DNA of 64,000 bases from Lycium barbarum (GCF_019175385.1 NC_083338.1:70130712-70194711), one strand, 5' to 3'. Shown: positions 50,476 through 62,760, counted from the first letter of the stretch. Notes: generated from the letters alone by a model not told the origin. Numbers and translations are program-made.

Positions 50476-52812
50476 TGTCACGACCCGGCTAGGGGGCCGC
50501 GACGAGCACCCGGTGCTACCCCACCCGAGCACCCCCTTATCGTACATAACATAACATCTAGGTGAACCATAAGTCAATTCGTGCTTTTCTTATCGTTAAT
50601 CATACTGATCCCATTAGACGACCATCATCATTTAACATATCATAGGCATCTATTCCACATCATAAGTACAAGGCCGACGAGGCCAACAAAATATATACAA
50701 AACATGGGCCGACATGGCCGAACATCTCTACCCACATACACATGACTACGAGCCTCTAAGAGTATGACATATCGTATGAGCGGGACAGGACCCCGCTATG
50801 CCCATAATTTTATACACAAAAGAATAAGTACCCAAAAGCTACGGCTCCGAAAGAAATGGAGCTCTGCTATGTAATCTCTGAATAAGCAGCTATGGATCAA
50901 GTCTGTCTCCCTGTGCACCTGCGGGCATGACGCAGCGTCCACAAACAAAAGGACGTCAGTACGAAGAATGTATTGAGTATGTAAATCATGATCAACATCA
51001 TTATAGAAGCATAATAGATATCATATGAAAATAGCATAGGAGGGGAGAGTAATATCATCATCATCATGTCGCTTACTTGCATACATCGTCGTTCGTATCC
51101 CATAATAATACCCGTACCATACTTGTGCTCCTATTCGTATACATGTCCTTATTCGTATCCTTATACATAGTCTTATCACATTCATATTCATTTTATGTAC
51201 ATAATCATTTCATATACATATCATTTACATAGCATACCCGACCTTATAGGATCGGTGTTTTGTATATATATATACTTGGCCAACCAAGGCTCAAGATCAT
51301 GCATACCTGGCCCTACCAAGGCATCAGGGTTATTCGTACCATCTACAGAGGTGTGCGCGTGTTTCGTGATCGTATACATACTTTATACATAGTCATATAC
51401 ATATAGTCTTGCCTGGCATCATAAGCTCGGGGTCTTATCATATCCCTTCATAGGCATACATATACATATCTCATAGCTCGTAAGCATCTCTAATCTCATT
51501 TTACTCTCATCATCATTACTATCCTCATCATTATCGTTACATCTACATTATGGACTTACTCGTCATGCGAGGAACATAGTCTAATCATAGTACATATCAA
51601 GGGTCGTGAGCTTATGGGCTCGGAATGCCAACCATGTGAAGACAACATACTCATAGAGAGGAATTAGGAATTTGGCCAAGAACCATGCCTTATGAAAAAA
51701 GGGTTAGCCTTACATACCTTTCCGTCGAACTATTCTACACTTGCACGTTTCCTTCCAATGCTAGCGTTTATACCTTCATTCAATATCATAACAATGGACA
51801 TTAGTCATTCACATTATCCACATTATCTAGATTCCTCAATTTGCCTCTAATTCACCCACATTCATGGTCATAACACCCAACTTCGTCCATTCGTCTAAAG
51901 TGTTTAGTTCATGATCTTAATACCATTTATAACACATTCATATCACAACACAACAACATTCATAACTCAATTCAAACTATTTCTCAAAATGTCACTATTC
52001 ATCATTCATGACCTAGTTGACCACATTTTCTACAATCCATGTATTTTAATTCTCCAATACCTTAAACATCTTGTAAAAATCATGAATCTTACCTTAGAAG
52101 TTGTAGGAACAAGCTTTGGTTGATAATATTCTTCTTTAAGCAAAACCCTAGTTTTTCTCCATTTGGATTTCTTGACTTGGATGATCCTTGATGATTCCCT
52201 TATCCTTGATTCACTTGTCTTAATGTTATTGATGGCCTATAATCCTTGAAAACTCATATAATAAATGTAGAGAGAAGTTGTAGAGAGAAGTGGTGTAATG
52301 TGAAAATGAAATAAGACATGTCTTGATCCTCATATTTAATGAATTGGAAAATCTGTGTTGGGTGAACAGTGGTCGTCCATGGAGGTTTACGGTCCGTATT
52401 CCACTTTACGGACCGTCCCTCGTGGTCGTCTTTAAGCTTAAGCAGGACCAGAGACTTTGGCCTGCATGCATGGTGATTTACGACCATGGTTTACGGGCCG
52501 TAAATCACTTTACGGTCCGTCCACCAGGTCGTATTATACCTCTTCCTCAGCTGGCAGAAAGTTGAAGTTTGGCATGCCAGTTTACAACCTGGTAGTTTAC
52601 GGACCGTATACCAGTTTACGGTCCGTATTTGCAATATACGACCACTGGGCAGTTTTGCCAACTTTCAATTTTTCTCATTTCTCGACTTTTCATTCTAATC
52701 ATCCACATCCCTTCACATACATTTCCCATGAAACATTATACACTCGCACTCCTCGCACCCATCATTAGTTCATTTACTTGCGTACCAACGGGAAATTTTT
52801 CAAGGTGTAACA
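50476..52812 (-). mobile_element. Element G: solo LTR (2337 bp) inside F
   Basis: It runs from TGTCACGACCCGG to GGTGTAACA on the plus strand and is flanked by CCATG (50471-50475 and 52813-52817). It is closely related to LTR D, read in the opposite orientation. No internal region is present, so LTR recombination is inferred. Palindrome array at 52368-52655; paired hairpins near 50936-50975. Confidence 0.93.
52368..52655 (-). promoter_or_regulatory. U3 palindrome array of LTR G
   Basis: TTTACGGTCCGTA, TTACGGACCGTA, GGTCGT and TTTACGACC sites lie between CAGTGGTCG (left) and CGACCACTG (right), the same design as in D and H. Confidence 0.55.
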
Positions 52813-53326
52813 CCATGTTAAAGAGGACCTTTGAATTAGTGGGAATACTAGAAGAAAATATTTTTTTGGATCAAATTTGGAGGCTTCAATTTTTGGAGCT
52901 ATTGTCGAATGGCCTTTGTTGTTGTTCTTCTTCAAGCTTCTTGAAGTTTCTAAATATGGAAGATGAAAAAGATATGACCCAATTAGTCATCTTTTTTCTA
53001 TTAATAATAAGCTCCCAAGTGGGCCTTGGCCCAATCACTTGGACGGCCACAAGGCCCTTTATTTCCAAGCCCATCTTTTTTTTGTCTTGCAATACATAAA
53101 AAATTTATTTTCCAAATTCCAAATTTGCCCTTAGCCTCCCTCCATATTTCCATGAGTAATCTTGCGAATTTCCCTTTTTACCCCTAGCCGTTCTTAATAT
53201 TTCCACATCAAAATTTTGTTATAGCCAATTTATATACCAAACAAGATCAAAATATAGTCTTGTCTTTAACTTGTCGCAATTATCTCAAAATATCCGAATG
53301 CGCAAAATACGGGATATAAAAAATAT

Positions 53327-54932
53327 GATAATGATATGCTCATCATAGAATACTTGTAATACCATGCTTATCATAATATGCTTATCATAATATGCTTATC
53401 ATAGTACATGCATAAGACTCAAGATCAACTATACTCTATCGGGGTGACGTAAGGTCGCGCTCCCCCGATTTCATTATGGAGCAATTGTGGACATTCTGCC
53501 TCACCTTGAAGGAATTAGTACATAAGGTGAGTGTAGCAATAAATAGCATCATTATCAATATGGCATCATCATATCATATCTCTTATCTTATATAGACATT
53601 TATGGATTTAGGCTTCTAGCAATTCCGAAATATAGGAACTCACGAAAAGGAAAGGAACTTATGCTATAGGATTCATGCCATTAGAAAGAAAGGACTAGCC
53701 TCACATACCTTTGTCGTTTAGCTACGCTATCGTTCACTTGCTCTCCTTTAATGTCACGTCGCTACCGTCACGAAAGAATCCGTATTAATGTTAGTTAGTC
53801 GACTTAAGGGAATACGTCACTATTTCTAGAGAAAATTAGGCAGTACTTCATTTATTTATGCTACTCTTCCCATAGTCCATATCGACTCCCAACGCTCACA
53901 ACAACATCCACAATATTACAATCAACAACCATCATTTATATATATTCACCGCATTCCACCATTTTCCTCCAATTTTTCCCACATTTATCCGTATAACTCA
54001 TTATTGTGTTTTTTCGCATTTAATACTTATTTCATGATATAAACATCATTTATAACGTATTCATAGTCACAATACTTCAACATTCACGATTCAATTCCAC
54101 TATCCTTCAATGATGACACTATTCACCCATTGAAGACCCATTTCCCATGTCTTTCTACAATTCAAGCTTCTTAGTCTTCTAATACCTTAAACAACATGAT
54201 AAAGTCATGAAACATACCTTATATGATAGTTGAACAAGTCTTGAGTTTAAATTCTTCACTTAGACAAAACCCTAGTTCCACCTTCTTTGGAATTTCTTGA
54301 CTTAAATGATCCTTTGATGTGTTTCTTACACTTGGTTTTTGTATATTGATGAAGTTGATCTTAAATTTTCACTTCAATTCTTGTTTTGGAAGAATTTGGA
54401 ATGTTCTAGAGAGAGATTGGGTCGTGGAGTGAGAAGGGGAAATAAATAAAATGAACTTGCATCATTATTTTATAAAATTGAAATTTGTCCCGATGCCATT
54501 ATACGGTCCATTATACAGTCCGTATAAATTTATACGGTCCGTATAATTGACCGTAAAACTGCTTCAGTGGTCACCCTTCTCTATGTCAACTTGACGGTTC
54601 ATTATACGGGTCGTATAATATGATACGATCCGTATAATCTACCGTAAAACCCACCTTTCCTCAACTTCCTTCTGTGACACTTCTACGGTTCATTATACGG
54701 CTGTAAAACCATTATACGGTCTGTATAATCGATCGTATAATCCACCAGTTCACTGAATCTAATTTTCATCACCTCGTTTTATCTCTGATCCTTATGAAAC
54801 CTTCTTAACAATTGTTCAACACTTCAATACCAACCTACAGGATGTTATCACTCGTCTCAAAACACCGCTTACACTATGACCTTTGTTTGCCTATTCACTG
54901 TATACTAACGGAAAAATTTCTGGGGTGCAACA
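53327..54932 (-). repeat. Element E 5' LTR, fragment 3
   Basis: It matches 3640-5214 of the 3' LTR. It is longer by an extra ATAATATGCTTATC unit near 53390 and an extra palindrome unit near 54520-54540. It ends GGGTGCAACA, followed by GTGAT, the second copy of the E target duplication. Palindrome array at 54497-54745. Confidence 0.93.
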
Positions 54933-54937
54933 GTGAT

Positions 54938-56345
54938 CCGCGACTACTGAGAAGCATAGTTCAGTAAACCGACTAGTTGAGATTTATAAGAAGTGGCTTA
55001 GTGGTACACTGTTGGAAAAGTTCGTAACATTCTACAGTGGATGAGTTTGCGTGCTTTAAGAGAAAAGATTGTGGAGTTCCTATCATGTGAGGCTAGAGTT
55101 ATATTTTCAGGGGAGACCCTACTCGTGGTAATTCAGTAAGATTACAAATAATATTGACTGGATACTTTGGGTAAGCGCTTTTGAATATTAAGGACCTAGG
55201 AGTAATTGCGTGAGATTTAGAGCGACAGTTGTAAGATTGGATACTTTCAAAAAAATTATAGCATATCGAGGTGTTACAACGGGATATTCTATGGTTAAAG
55301 GGGTATTATATGAGGCTACAGGTTTTGCGTCAAAAAGTTCGGGATGCTATCGTATTTGCGTATCGGGTAAAGGTTGAGAAACATGAAGATTGAAATCATA
55401 AGGTGTAGTTCTTTGGTAATAAGTTGACAACTTGGGTAGGACTCAGCTTTTGGAGTCGAAAGTGATAGACATGATTTGCTACGCGTAAGGAAAAGATTAG
55501 AATTGATCGCCACAGATGTGCGATAGGATTGTGATTGGTTTCAAAAATTTAGAGTCAGTTCAAAAGACTATTGGATGTATTCGAGAGTTGTGCATTCATT
55601 CAGGGTCAGCATTGTACGAGTTAAGATTAATGGTCTATATTTATATTCCAGTGAGATATTTAAAGATTCGATATGTTTCGGCTCATATTTGAGGTATGAC
55701 AGATTTACCAAGCATTGTTAGGGTTTTCTAGTGGATTTGATGATATTTTCCGAGAATAGCCTACTTGAATAGAATAATGGTATACAATGAGCTTAATACA
55801 GATTTGAGGAGGAACTGTTGTGCGAGAGATCTTTATAGTGGCCAGTTGTTTGCTCGATGAGTTATTCAGTGGTATGATTCATGTATTGTGATTTGAAGGT
55901 TTAAGAAGTCTTGGAACTAGCCAAGTTGGCTGTCAGTAAGATAGATTTTGATAGAATTGTTTAAAGATCTCAGATGAATCAAGGATTCTTTCTGGCGAGA
56001 GTAGGTTATGGGTTCAGAATTTTGGTATGTGTGTTCATATGTTTCTAAGGAATTGCGATTCAAGTAACGGCCTTAGAAGATGTGGGAGAAGGAGTTAGCA
56101 AAATCAGAGTATTTTATTGGTTCAGAATGGGCTATGGGTTGTGACCATGTTTCTGAGGATTGCGTTGGTTTGGGAAAGTGTTTGTGGGGCCTATTGATCC
56201 CGTTCAGAGTTGCGGTTTTATCAAATCAGAGAATTCGAGTAAAGCAATTCGTTTATTTGAGGATCAGTTGTGAGGGAAATTCAAATATGGAGATATGAGG
56301 ATTGGAGCTTGAGCTAAGTTTAGAAAGTTGTGACTGGTAAATGAG
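54938..56345 (+). other. Element I internal region, middle part, non-coding
   Basis: This is the continuation of I after E, up to J (target site ATGAG at 56341-56345). It is G/T/A-rich and C-poor on the plus strand with only short frames, and I recognise no protein in it. Confidence 0.5.
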
Positions 56346-56655
56346 TGTTATACCCCGTATATTTATACGTCGAATTATTCGCAAGAAAATCGACTCAGAT
56401 TAAAAGTAGAATCATTTTCGGACACGAAATAGAAATCTTTAATTTTCAATTTTTATTAGAACATAAATTGTTTATAAATTTTATTTAGTGTAAAAATATT
56501 ATTGGGGATCAGGAACTAATTAATTATGATTAATTTATTAAGTAGGAATTAGTGATTAATTAAATTAATTATTGAAAGTGGGCCCCACCCAAAAAAAAAT
56601 TTTAAAAAAAGAGATACAACTCAACAAATGATTTGGTGAGTCATTTAGTGGGGGG

Positions 56656-56663
56656 ACACGTGT
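56656..56663 (+). promoter_or_regulatory. G-box palindrome in LTR J
   Basis: ACACGTGT contains the plant G-box core CACGTG and lies about 15-20 bases before a TATA-like CATATAA. The position parallels the CATGTGC dyad of LTRs A-C. The 3' LTR copy is at 60562-60569. Confidence 0.5.
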
Positions 56664-57790
56664 AGGGCTATAGGGGATCATATAAGTGATCAAGTTAATG
56701 ACTAGTTAGGATTCATTTTCATTTTTTTGCAAAATTGGAGCTTAAAAAAAAAAAAAAAGCAAGAACAATTTCCATGGCTGCTAACGGCCAGCCATGCATG
56801 GAGGTGAAAAATTAATTTTATTGCTTAGTCAATCAAGTTCCAAGTGATATACAAGTTCAAGGAGGTGATAGCAACATTGGATATTGAATTGAGGAAGAAG
56901 AAATTGCGAAATTGGAGCAATTAAGAGTAAAAATTCCCCCGAGAAAATTAAGGTAAGATTTTCTTGTTTTATGGTGTAATTATGTTAATAGTATTGTAAT
57001 GGAGTTATTAAAATTGAATTGGACGAAATTGGAATTAAGAAAATGCATGAAATCGATGTTATAGGAAATTGTGGGTTGAAATGGATTAAGAGAAGTTGTT
57101 GGGTTGTTAGAATTGTTACGGGCTGAATTGTGAAAATTTTGTATGTATATCTCTGTTGTTGGTATTTCTGTGTTAACAGGAGGATAATTGGAAATTCGGG
57201 TTAGGCGAATATATAGGGGAAATGCTGCCCGATTTTCGTTAAGCCCTTAACTAATGGAAAACCCTAAACGAGAATGTATAGGTTAAAGAACAAGTTCTAT
57301 AAAGCGATGGGCTACGGATTTACGAGCTAGAAAGTATAGCTACTGACGATAACGTTACTTTTATGTTAAATAGGCTAAAAGAGCGACAAAGCGAACGGTT
57401 TTGCAGTTAGTCGTCAACAGGTATGTAAGGCAAACCTTTCTTCCTTTGGCATGATCCTTGCGCTATTCTTTCTATATGTACTCCATATGATTCCATTCTT
57501 AGACGAGTAAGGTCTAAATGTTTCTTGTGATGGCTTATTGATATTGTACTCCTATTCTGTTCCGAAGGGAACACCCATAAGGTGCCAGTTAAGTTGTGTA
57601 TATAGTTTTACTAATTATTTTGAGGAAATTAGTTTTATACTAAAGGAACATAAAGTTATATTTTCAAAACCACTCCGAAGGAGGTGCGAGATTTTACTAT
57701 TTCATTTCATTTACGATTTATGTTTACATTCCATAGCATCATCTCTTGTATTGATATTTATGGATTAAGTTTGTGTTGACATGATTGTGA

Positions 57791-58108
57791 TATTAAGCCG
57801 GAAGCAGCAGCCCGAAGGGGCCATCATTATTAAGCCGGAAGCGGCTGCCCGAAGGGGCCATCATTATTAAGCCAAAAGCGGCTGCTCGAAGGGGCCATCA
57901 TTATTAAGCCGGAAGCGGCTGCCCGAAGGGGCCATCATTATTAAGCCGGAAGCGGATTTCCGAAGGGGCCATCATTATTAAGCCGGAAGCGGCTGCCCGA
58001 CGGGGCCATCATTATTATGCCGGAAGCGGCAGTCCGAAGGGACTATTGTGTTATTAGCCGGAAGCAGCTGTCCGAAGGGACCATTTTGTTAACATGTCGG
58101 AAGCGGTA
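57791..58108 (+). repeat. 37-bp minisatellite in J 5' LTR
   Basis: Eight units plus a partial ninth of a 37-38 bp repeat, pattern TATTAAGCCGGAAGCGGC followed by TGCCCGAAGGGGCCATCAT. The last units differ (GGGACTATTGTG, GGGACCATTTTG). The inner part can fold back (CCGGAAGCGG, GCCCGAAGGGGC). Compare the 3' copy at 61697-62015. Confidence 0.95.
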
Positions 58109-58204
58109 TGTATGTTAGATTGCATTATTTACTTAAAGAATGTGTGTTAGATGGCATTATTTACTTAAAGAATGTGTGTTGGATTGCGTTATTTACTTAA
58201 AGAT
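58109..58204 (+). repeat. 32-bp triple repeat in J 5' LTR
   Basis: Three consecutive 32-bp units, each TGTGTGTTAGAT followed by a TTTACTTAAAGAA core, with a few substitutions. The 3' LTR copy is at 62016-62111. Confidence 0.95.
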
Positions 58205-58856
58205 TGTTTTGAGGCTTCGTGTATACATTTATGTTTCTTTCAGCGAAGGCTGCAGGTATTGAGTTAGATTGTGATTTCTTCTATCCTAAATCAAATTATG
58301 ATTATGATTTGTTACCACCTTACATACTCAGTACATTGTCCGTACTGACGTCCTTTTGCCTGGGGACGCTGCGTTCATGCCCGCGGCCCCAGATTGTTTG
58401 GCAGGTTAAGTATATAGCTAGGATGCTCTGACATCTGCTGGGATTGGAAAGTTCCACCTCATTCTGGAGCTGTGCTGAGTCATGTATAGATATGTATGAT
58501 TATGGGTATGTCAGGGCCCTGTCCTGACTCATAATGTCCAGCTCACTTCTTAGAGACTTCTGTAGACCACTCCTGTGGTATGTTTGTCGAGATGTCGACA
58601 AAGAGATATCAGTTGAGTCATTTATGGATTTTAAAAGAGTATGTATTTTTGATGATTTAGATTGGTCTAAAGTACTTATTGATTGAAAGTTTTCATAATC
58701 GTTATAGAGATAATGATTTCTATTTGGGAAAAAAATTTATGTTCTTAAAAGTTTTTGAAATGACAGATTTTAATAGAGCGAATGTGTAAGGGTTCGCTCG
58801 ACTCTGATGAGAGTCGGGTGCCCGTCATGCCCTACCATTGCTAGTGTATGATAAAG

Positions 58857-58868
58857 TGGTATTAGAGC
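58857..58868 (+). other. Element J primer-binding site
   Basis: TGGTATTAGAGC has one mismatch to the initiator Met tRNA complement and lies three bases after the 5' LTR. Confidence 0.85.
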
Positions 58869-60214
58869 AGTTCGTTCTAGGGGTTGTCTGCAAAGTCGTG
58901 TCAGGTAGAGTCTTGTTCATGGGTGTGTAGTCGACCACACTTATGAACAGGAGGCTACAGGGCATTTAGGATGGTTACTTTTCTTTCATACCTAAGATCG
59001 TGCGATAAAGCCCAGTCATAGGAAATGAAGTCCCTTGTACTAACCTTTGATTTCAGCTAAAGAACGACATCAACAGAAGAAAGCGACCGATGATATTAGC
59101 AGTTACAAAGTACAGAGGTAAGTAACGGTGCGGAAGAGGCATGTTGGATAAGGTAAGAATATTGAAATATGATTGAAATGTAAAGTTGGAGGATGAAAGA
59201 GAAGGTGGATAGGAAAGTATAACAGAACAGATCGTTAACAGATCAGGTACGTCTCGAGGTGCGATATGTGAGGTAAGTCCTGACACCTTTATACTTTTTC
59301 TGGAAATTGGGAGCCCTGTGTGGCTATGATACGATATGATATATGCGTATATAAGTTAGCCCTGTGAGGCATTATTGGTATTTCCTGCGTGCAGGTTCTG
59401 GGATAGTAAGAAGTACAGAGGAAACTCTGCCAAAATTTTCCCAGAAATAGAAAAAGTAGTAGTATGATTGAGATAAAAGTACAGAGAAGGAAGAATTATG
59501 ACAAGTTATAAAGGTATTAGTAAGACAGTTTGTGAGATACTAAGGGTAAGATCGATCAGAAAGGGTGAAGGGTTAAGTACGCCTAGTTCACGGAGTGTAA
59601 TTAAAACATGTTGAGAATTGTGAATAAGATTAAGAAGTGTTACGTTATCAGATGGATTACAAACAGGCTGTAATGTGAACATCATAAGGATTGTCATAGA
59701 AATGAGTAAAGCCAGCAATAAACGGATAGAAACCAAGATGGTATTTGAGATAGTGCTGAGAATTATTGGCAAATAACTTAGATAATATGACATCAGAAGG
59801 TGGATACTTATAAAAAGGAAAGAATACGACAAGAGAATTGTAATGAATAACTTAAGAGATGTTCTGAAGGATAGCAATGCTATACTCGATTAGAAGTTAA
59901 GATGTTGACAACGGAGTTATTGGCTAATGATATTGTGACATATAGGTAGTAAAGGAGAAGGGATAGGAATCCCTCCTATAGTAGGATATGAGAAAACCAA
60001 ATGGCGAATAGAGGAAGGGGAAAGAGTATGGCAAAATAGACATCCAGCGAATTTTAGTACAATAAGATATGTAGAGCAGAATATACTAGGAGAAGGAAAG
60101 ACTACGACTAAGATTGGATGCACTTTGTACGAATGGTACAAGAATAGCGGTATGTGAAGGGCGTAGTTAACTAAGAGAACACTTGAGAAAGTATTGGGAA
60201 TTCAGAGTCAGTCC
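58869..60214 (+). other. Element J non-coding internal region
   Basis: The first 250 bases are the family leader (GATCGTGCGATAAAGCC and a TTGATTTCAG site). The stretch 59160-59450 is homologous to D 15800-16090 (AACAGATCAGGTACG, GAGCCCTGTGTGG, CCCTGTGAGGCATT, GAGGAAACTCTGCC). The rest is purine-rich with short chance frames. No gag or pol remnant is visible, so the coding sequence was replaced or deleted before this copy moved. Confidence 0.85.
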
Positions 60215-60250
60215 AACATTCGAGGACGAATGTTCTAAAGGGGGGAAGGA
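60215..60250 (+). other. Element J stem-loop and polypurine tract
   Basis: AACATTCG-AGGA-CGAATGTT (60215-60234) is a perfect 8-bp stem, followed by the tract AAAGGGGGGAAGGA ending at 60250. The stem is intact although the element encodes nothing. Confidence 0.88.
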
Positions 60251-62760
60251 TGTTATACCCCGTATATTTATACGCCTAATTATTCGCAAGCAAATCGACT
60301 CAGATTAAAAGCAGAATCATTTTCGGACACGAAATAGAAATCTTTAATTTTCAATTTTTATTAGAACATAAATTGTTTATAAATTTTATTTAGTTTAAAA
60401 ATATTATTGGGGATCAGGAACTAATTAATTATGATTAATTTATTAAGTAGGAATTAGTGATTAATTAAATTAATTATTGAAAGTGGGCCCCACCCGAAAT
60501 TTTTTTTTAAAAAAAAGAGATACAACTCAACAAATGATTTGGTGAGTCATTTAGTGGGGGGACACGTGTAGGGATATAGGCGATCATATAAGTGATCAAG
60601 ATAATGACTAGTTAGGATTCATTTTCATTTTTTTTGCAAAATTGGAGCTTAAAAAAAAAAAAAAGCAAGAACAATTTCAATGGCTGCTCACGGCCAGCCA
60701 TGGATGGAGGTGAAAAATTAATTTTTTTGCTTAGTCAATCAAGTTCCAAGTGATATACAAGTTCAAGGAGGTGATAGCAACATTTGATATTGAATTGAGG
60801 AAGAAGCAATTGCGAAATTGGAGCAATTAAGAGTAGAAATTCCCCCGAGAAAATTAAGGTAAGATTTTCTTGTTTTATGGTGTAATTATGTTAATAGTAT
60901 TGTAATGGAGTTATTAAAATTGAATTGGACGAAATTGGAATTAAGAAAATGCATGAAATCGATGTTATAGGAAATTGTGGGTTGAAATGGATTAAGAGAA
61001 GTTGTTGGGTTGTTAGAATTGTTACGGGCTGAATTGTGAAAATTTTGTATGTATATCTCTGTTGTTGGTATTTCTGTGTTAACAGGAGGATAATTGGAAA
61101 TTCGGGTTAGGCGAATATATAGGGGAAATGCTGCCCGATTTTCGTTAAGCCCTTAACTAATGGAAAACCCTAAACGAGAATGTATAGGTTAAAGAACAAG
61201 TTCTATAAAGCGATGGGCTACGGATTTACGAGCTAGAAAGTATAGCTACTGACGATAACGTTACTTTTATGTTAAATAGGCTAAAAGAGCGACAAAGCGA
61301 ACGGTTTTGCAGTTAGTCGTCAACAGGTATGTAAGGCAAACCTTTCTTCCTTTGGCATGATCCTTGCGCTATTCTTTCTATATGTACTCCATATGATTCC
61401 ATTCTTAGACGAGTAAGGTCTAAATGTTTCTTGTGATGGCTTATTGATATTGTACTCCTATTCTGTTCCGAAGGGAACACCCATAAGGTGCCAGTTGAGT
61501 TGTGTATATAGTTTTACTAATTATTTTGAGGAAATTAGTTTTATACTAAAGGAACATAAAGTTATATTTTCAAAACCACTCCGAAGGAGGTGCGAGATTT
61601 TACTATTTCATTTCATTTACGATTTATGTTTACATTCCATAGCATCATCTCTTGTATTGATATTTATGGATTAAGTTTGTGTTGACATGATTGTGATATT
61701 AAGCCGGAAGCAGCAGCCCGAAGGGGCCATCATTATTAAGCCGGAAGCGGCTGCCCGAAGGGGCCATCATTATTAAGCCAAAAGCGGCTGCTCGAAGGGG
61801 CCATCATTATTAAGCCGGAAGCGGCTGCCCGAAGGGGCCATCATTATTAAGCCGGAAGCGGATTTCCGAAGGGGCCATCATTATTATGCCGGAAGCGGCC
61901 GTCCGAAGGGACTATTGTGTTATTAGCCGGAAGCGGCTGTCCGAAGGGACTATTGTGTAATTAGCCGGAAGCGGCTATCCGAAGGGACCATTTTGTTAAC
62001 ATGTCGGAAGTGGCATGTGTGTTAGATTGCATTATTTACTTAAAGAATGTGTGTTAGATTGCATTATTTACTTAAAGAATGTGTGTTGGATTGCGTTATT
62101 TACTTAAAGATTGTTTTGAGACTTCGTGTATACATTTATGTTTCTTCCAGCGAAGGCTGCAGGTATTGAGTTAGATTGTGATTTCTTCAATCCTAAATCA
62201 AATTATGATTATGACTTGTTACCACCTTGCATACTCAGTACATTGTCCGTACTGACGTCCTTTTGCCTGGGGACGCTGTGTTCATGCCCGCAGCCCCAGA
62301 TTGTTTGGCAGGTTAAGTATATAGCTAGGATGCTCTCACGTCTGCTGGGATTGGCAAGTTCCACCTCATTCTGGAGCTGTGCTGAGTCATGTATAGATAT
62401 GTATGATTATGGGTATGTCAGGGCCCTGTCCTGACTCATAATGTCCAACTCACTTCTTAGAGACTTCTGTAGACAGTGTCCTGTGGTATGTTTGTCGAGA
62501 TGTCGACAAAGTGATATCAGTTGAGTCATTTATGGATTTTAAAAGAGTATGTATTTTTGATGATTTAGATTGGTCTAAAGTACTTATTGATTGAAAGTTT
62601 TCATAATCGTTATAGAGATAATGATTTCTATTTGGGAAAAAATTTATGTTCTCAAAAGTTTTTAAAATGACAGGTTTTAATAGAGTGAATGTCTAAGGGT
62701 TCGCTCGACTCTGATGAGAGTCGGGTGCCTGTCATGCCCTACCATTGCTAGGGTATGACA
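60251..62760 (+). repeat. Element J 3' LTR (2510 bp)
   Basis: It is nearly identical to the 5' LTR apart from scattered substitutions and a different set of minisatellite units. It ends GGGTATGACA. Splice-like and hairpin motifs are in the same order; paired hairpins are near 62229-62271. Confidence 0.94.
61697..62015 (+). repeat. 37-bp minisatellite in J 3' LTR
   Basis: Eight units plus a partial one. Compared with the 5' LTR it lacks the unit with CCCGACGGGGCC and has one more unit of the GGGACTATTGTG type near the end. The copy number is the same but the composition differs. Confidence 0.95.

Larger units (their letters stand above)
36796..53321 (-). mobile_element. Element F: solo LTR split by B and G
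   Basis: Three fragments (36796-38347, 49332-50475 and 52818-53321), about 3.2 kb in all, join into one LTR on the minus strand. It is flanked by AATAT (36791-36795 and 53322-53326). The U5 end is TGTCACACCC. The other end reads TTTTATATCCCG on the minus strand instead of the expected TGTTATATCCCG, so the terminal TG has decayed or the boundary is off by a base or two. There is no internal domain. It contains CCGAAATTTCGG (49688-49699), paired hairpins (about 37225-37263) and GC-rich repeats (37520-38010). Confidence 0.82.
2834..54932 (-). mobile_element. Element E: old Ty3/gypsy chromovirus carrying nested insertions
   Basis: E is a complete LTR retrotransposon in minus orientation, stretched to 52 kb by later insertions (H, D with C and A, and F with B and G). 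Its ends read TGTCACGACC...GGGTGCAACA, and the flanks carry a 5-bp duplication GTGAT (2829-2833 and 54933-54937). Its 3' LTR is at 2834-5214, then tract, pol, gag, PBS (12794-12805), and a 5' LTR split into three parts. The two LTRs differ by many substitutions and two short duplications, so E is older than A, B and J. Gag-pol is present but broken. Confidence 0.93.
56346..58853 (+). repeat. Element J 5' LTR (2508 bp)
   Basis: It runs from TGTTATACCCCG to GGTGTATGATA-like DNA (the 3' copy ends GTATGACA, so the last CA is mutated to TA here). It holds the G-box ACACGTGT at 56656-56663, a CATATAA TATA-like site near 56676, donor-like AAG|GTAAGATT at 56953 and TTTTGCAG| at 57406. Fourteen bases later comes |GTATGTAAGG at 57421. 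Two tandem repeat blocks and the paired hairpins (about 58328-58370) complete it. Confidence 0.93.
56346..62760 (+). mobile_element. Element J: non-autonomous LTR retrotransposon (6415 bp)
   Basis: J has LTRs of 2508 bp (56346-58853) and 2510 bp (60251-62760), TSD ATGAG (56341-56345 and 62761-62765), a PBS, a 1.4-kb internal region without coding sequence, a stem-loop and a polypurine tract. The LTRs are very similar, so insertion is fairly recent despite the lack of any protein. It must depend on proteins from a relative; the shared leader and 3' sequences point to D-like chromoviruses. It is best described as a LARD-like element. Confidence 0.95.

Noticed and set aside
52629..53099. 156-codon frame near the right end of F
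   Set aside because: It spans the junction between solo LTR G and F (52812/52818), so it is an artefact of insertion.
57538..57768. 76-codon frame repeated at 61444-61674
   Set aside because: It is the same LTR segment in both LTRs of J, with AT-rich composition and no domain; near-identity reflects recent duplication.
57791..58108. Regular repeats that might be a CRISPR array
   Set aside because: Units are tandem without unique spacers, lie inside a plant LTR, and are duplicated in the other LTR; this is a minisatellite.
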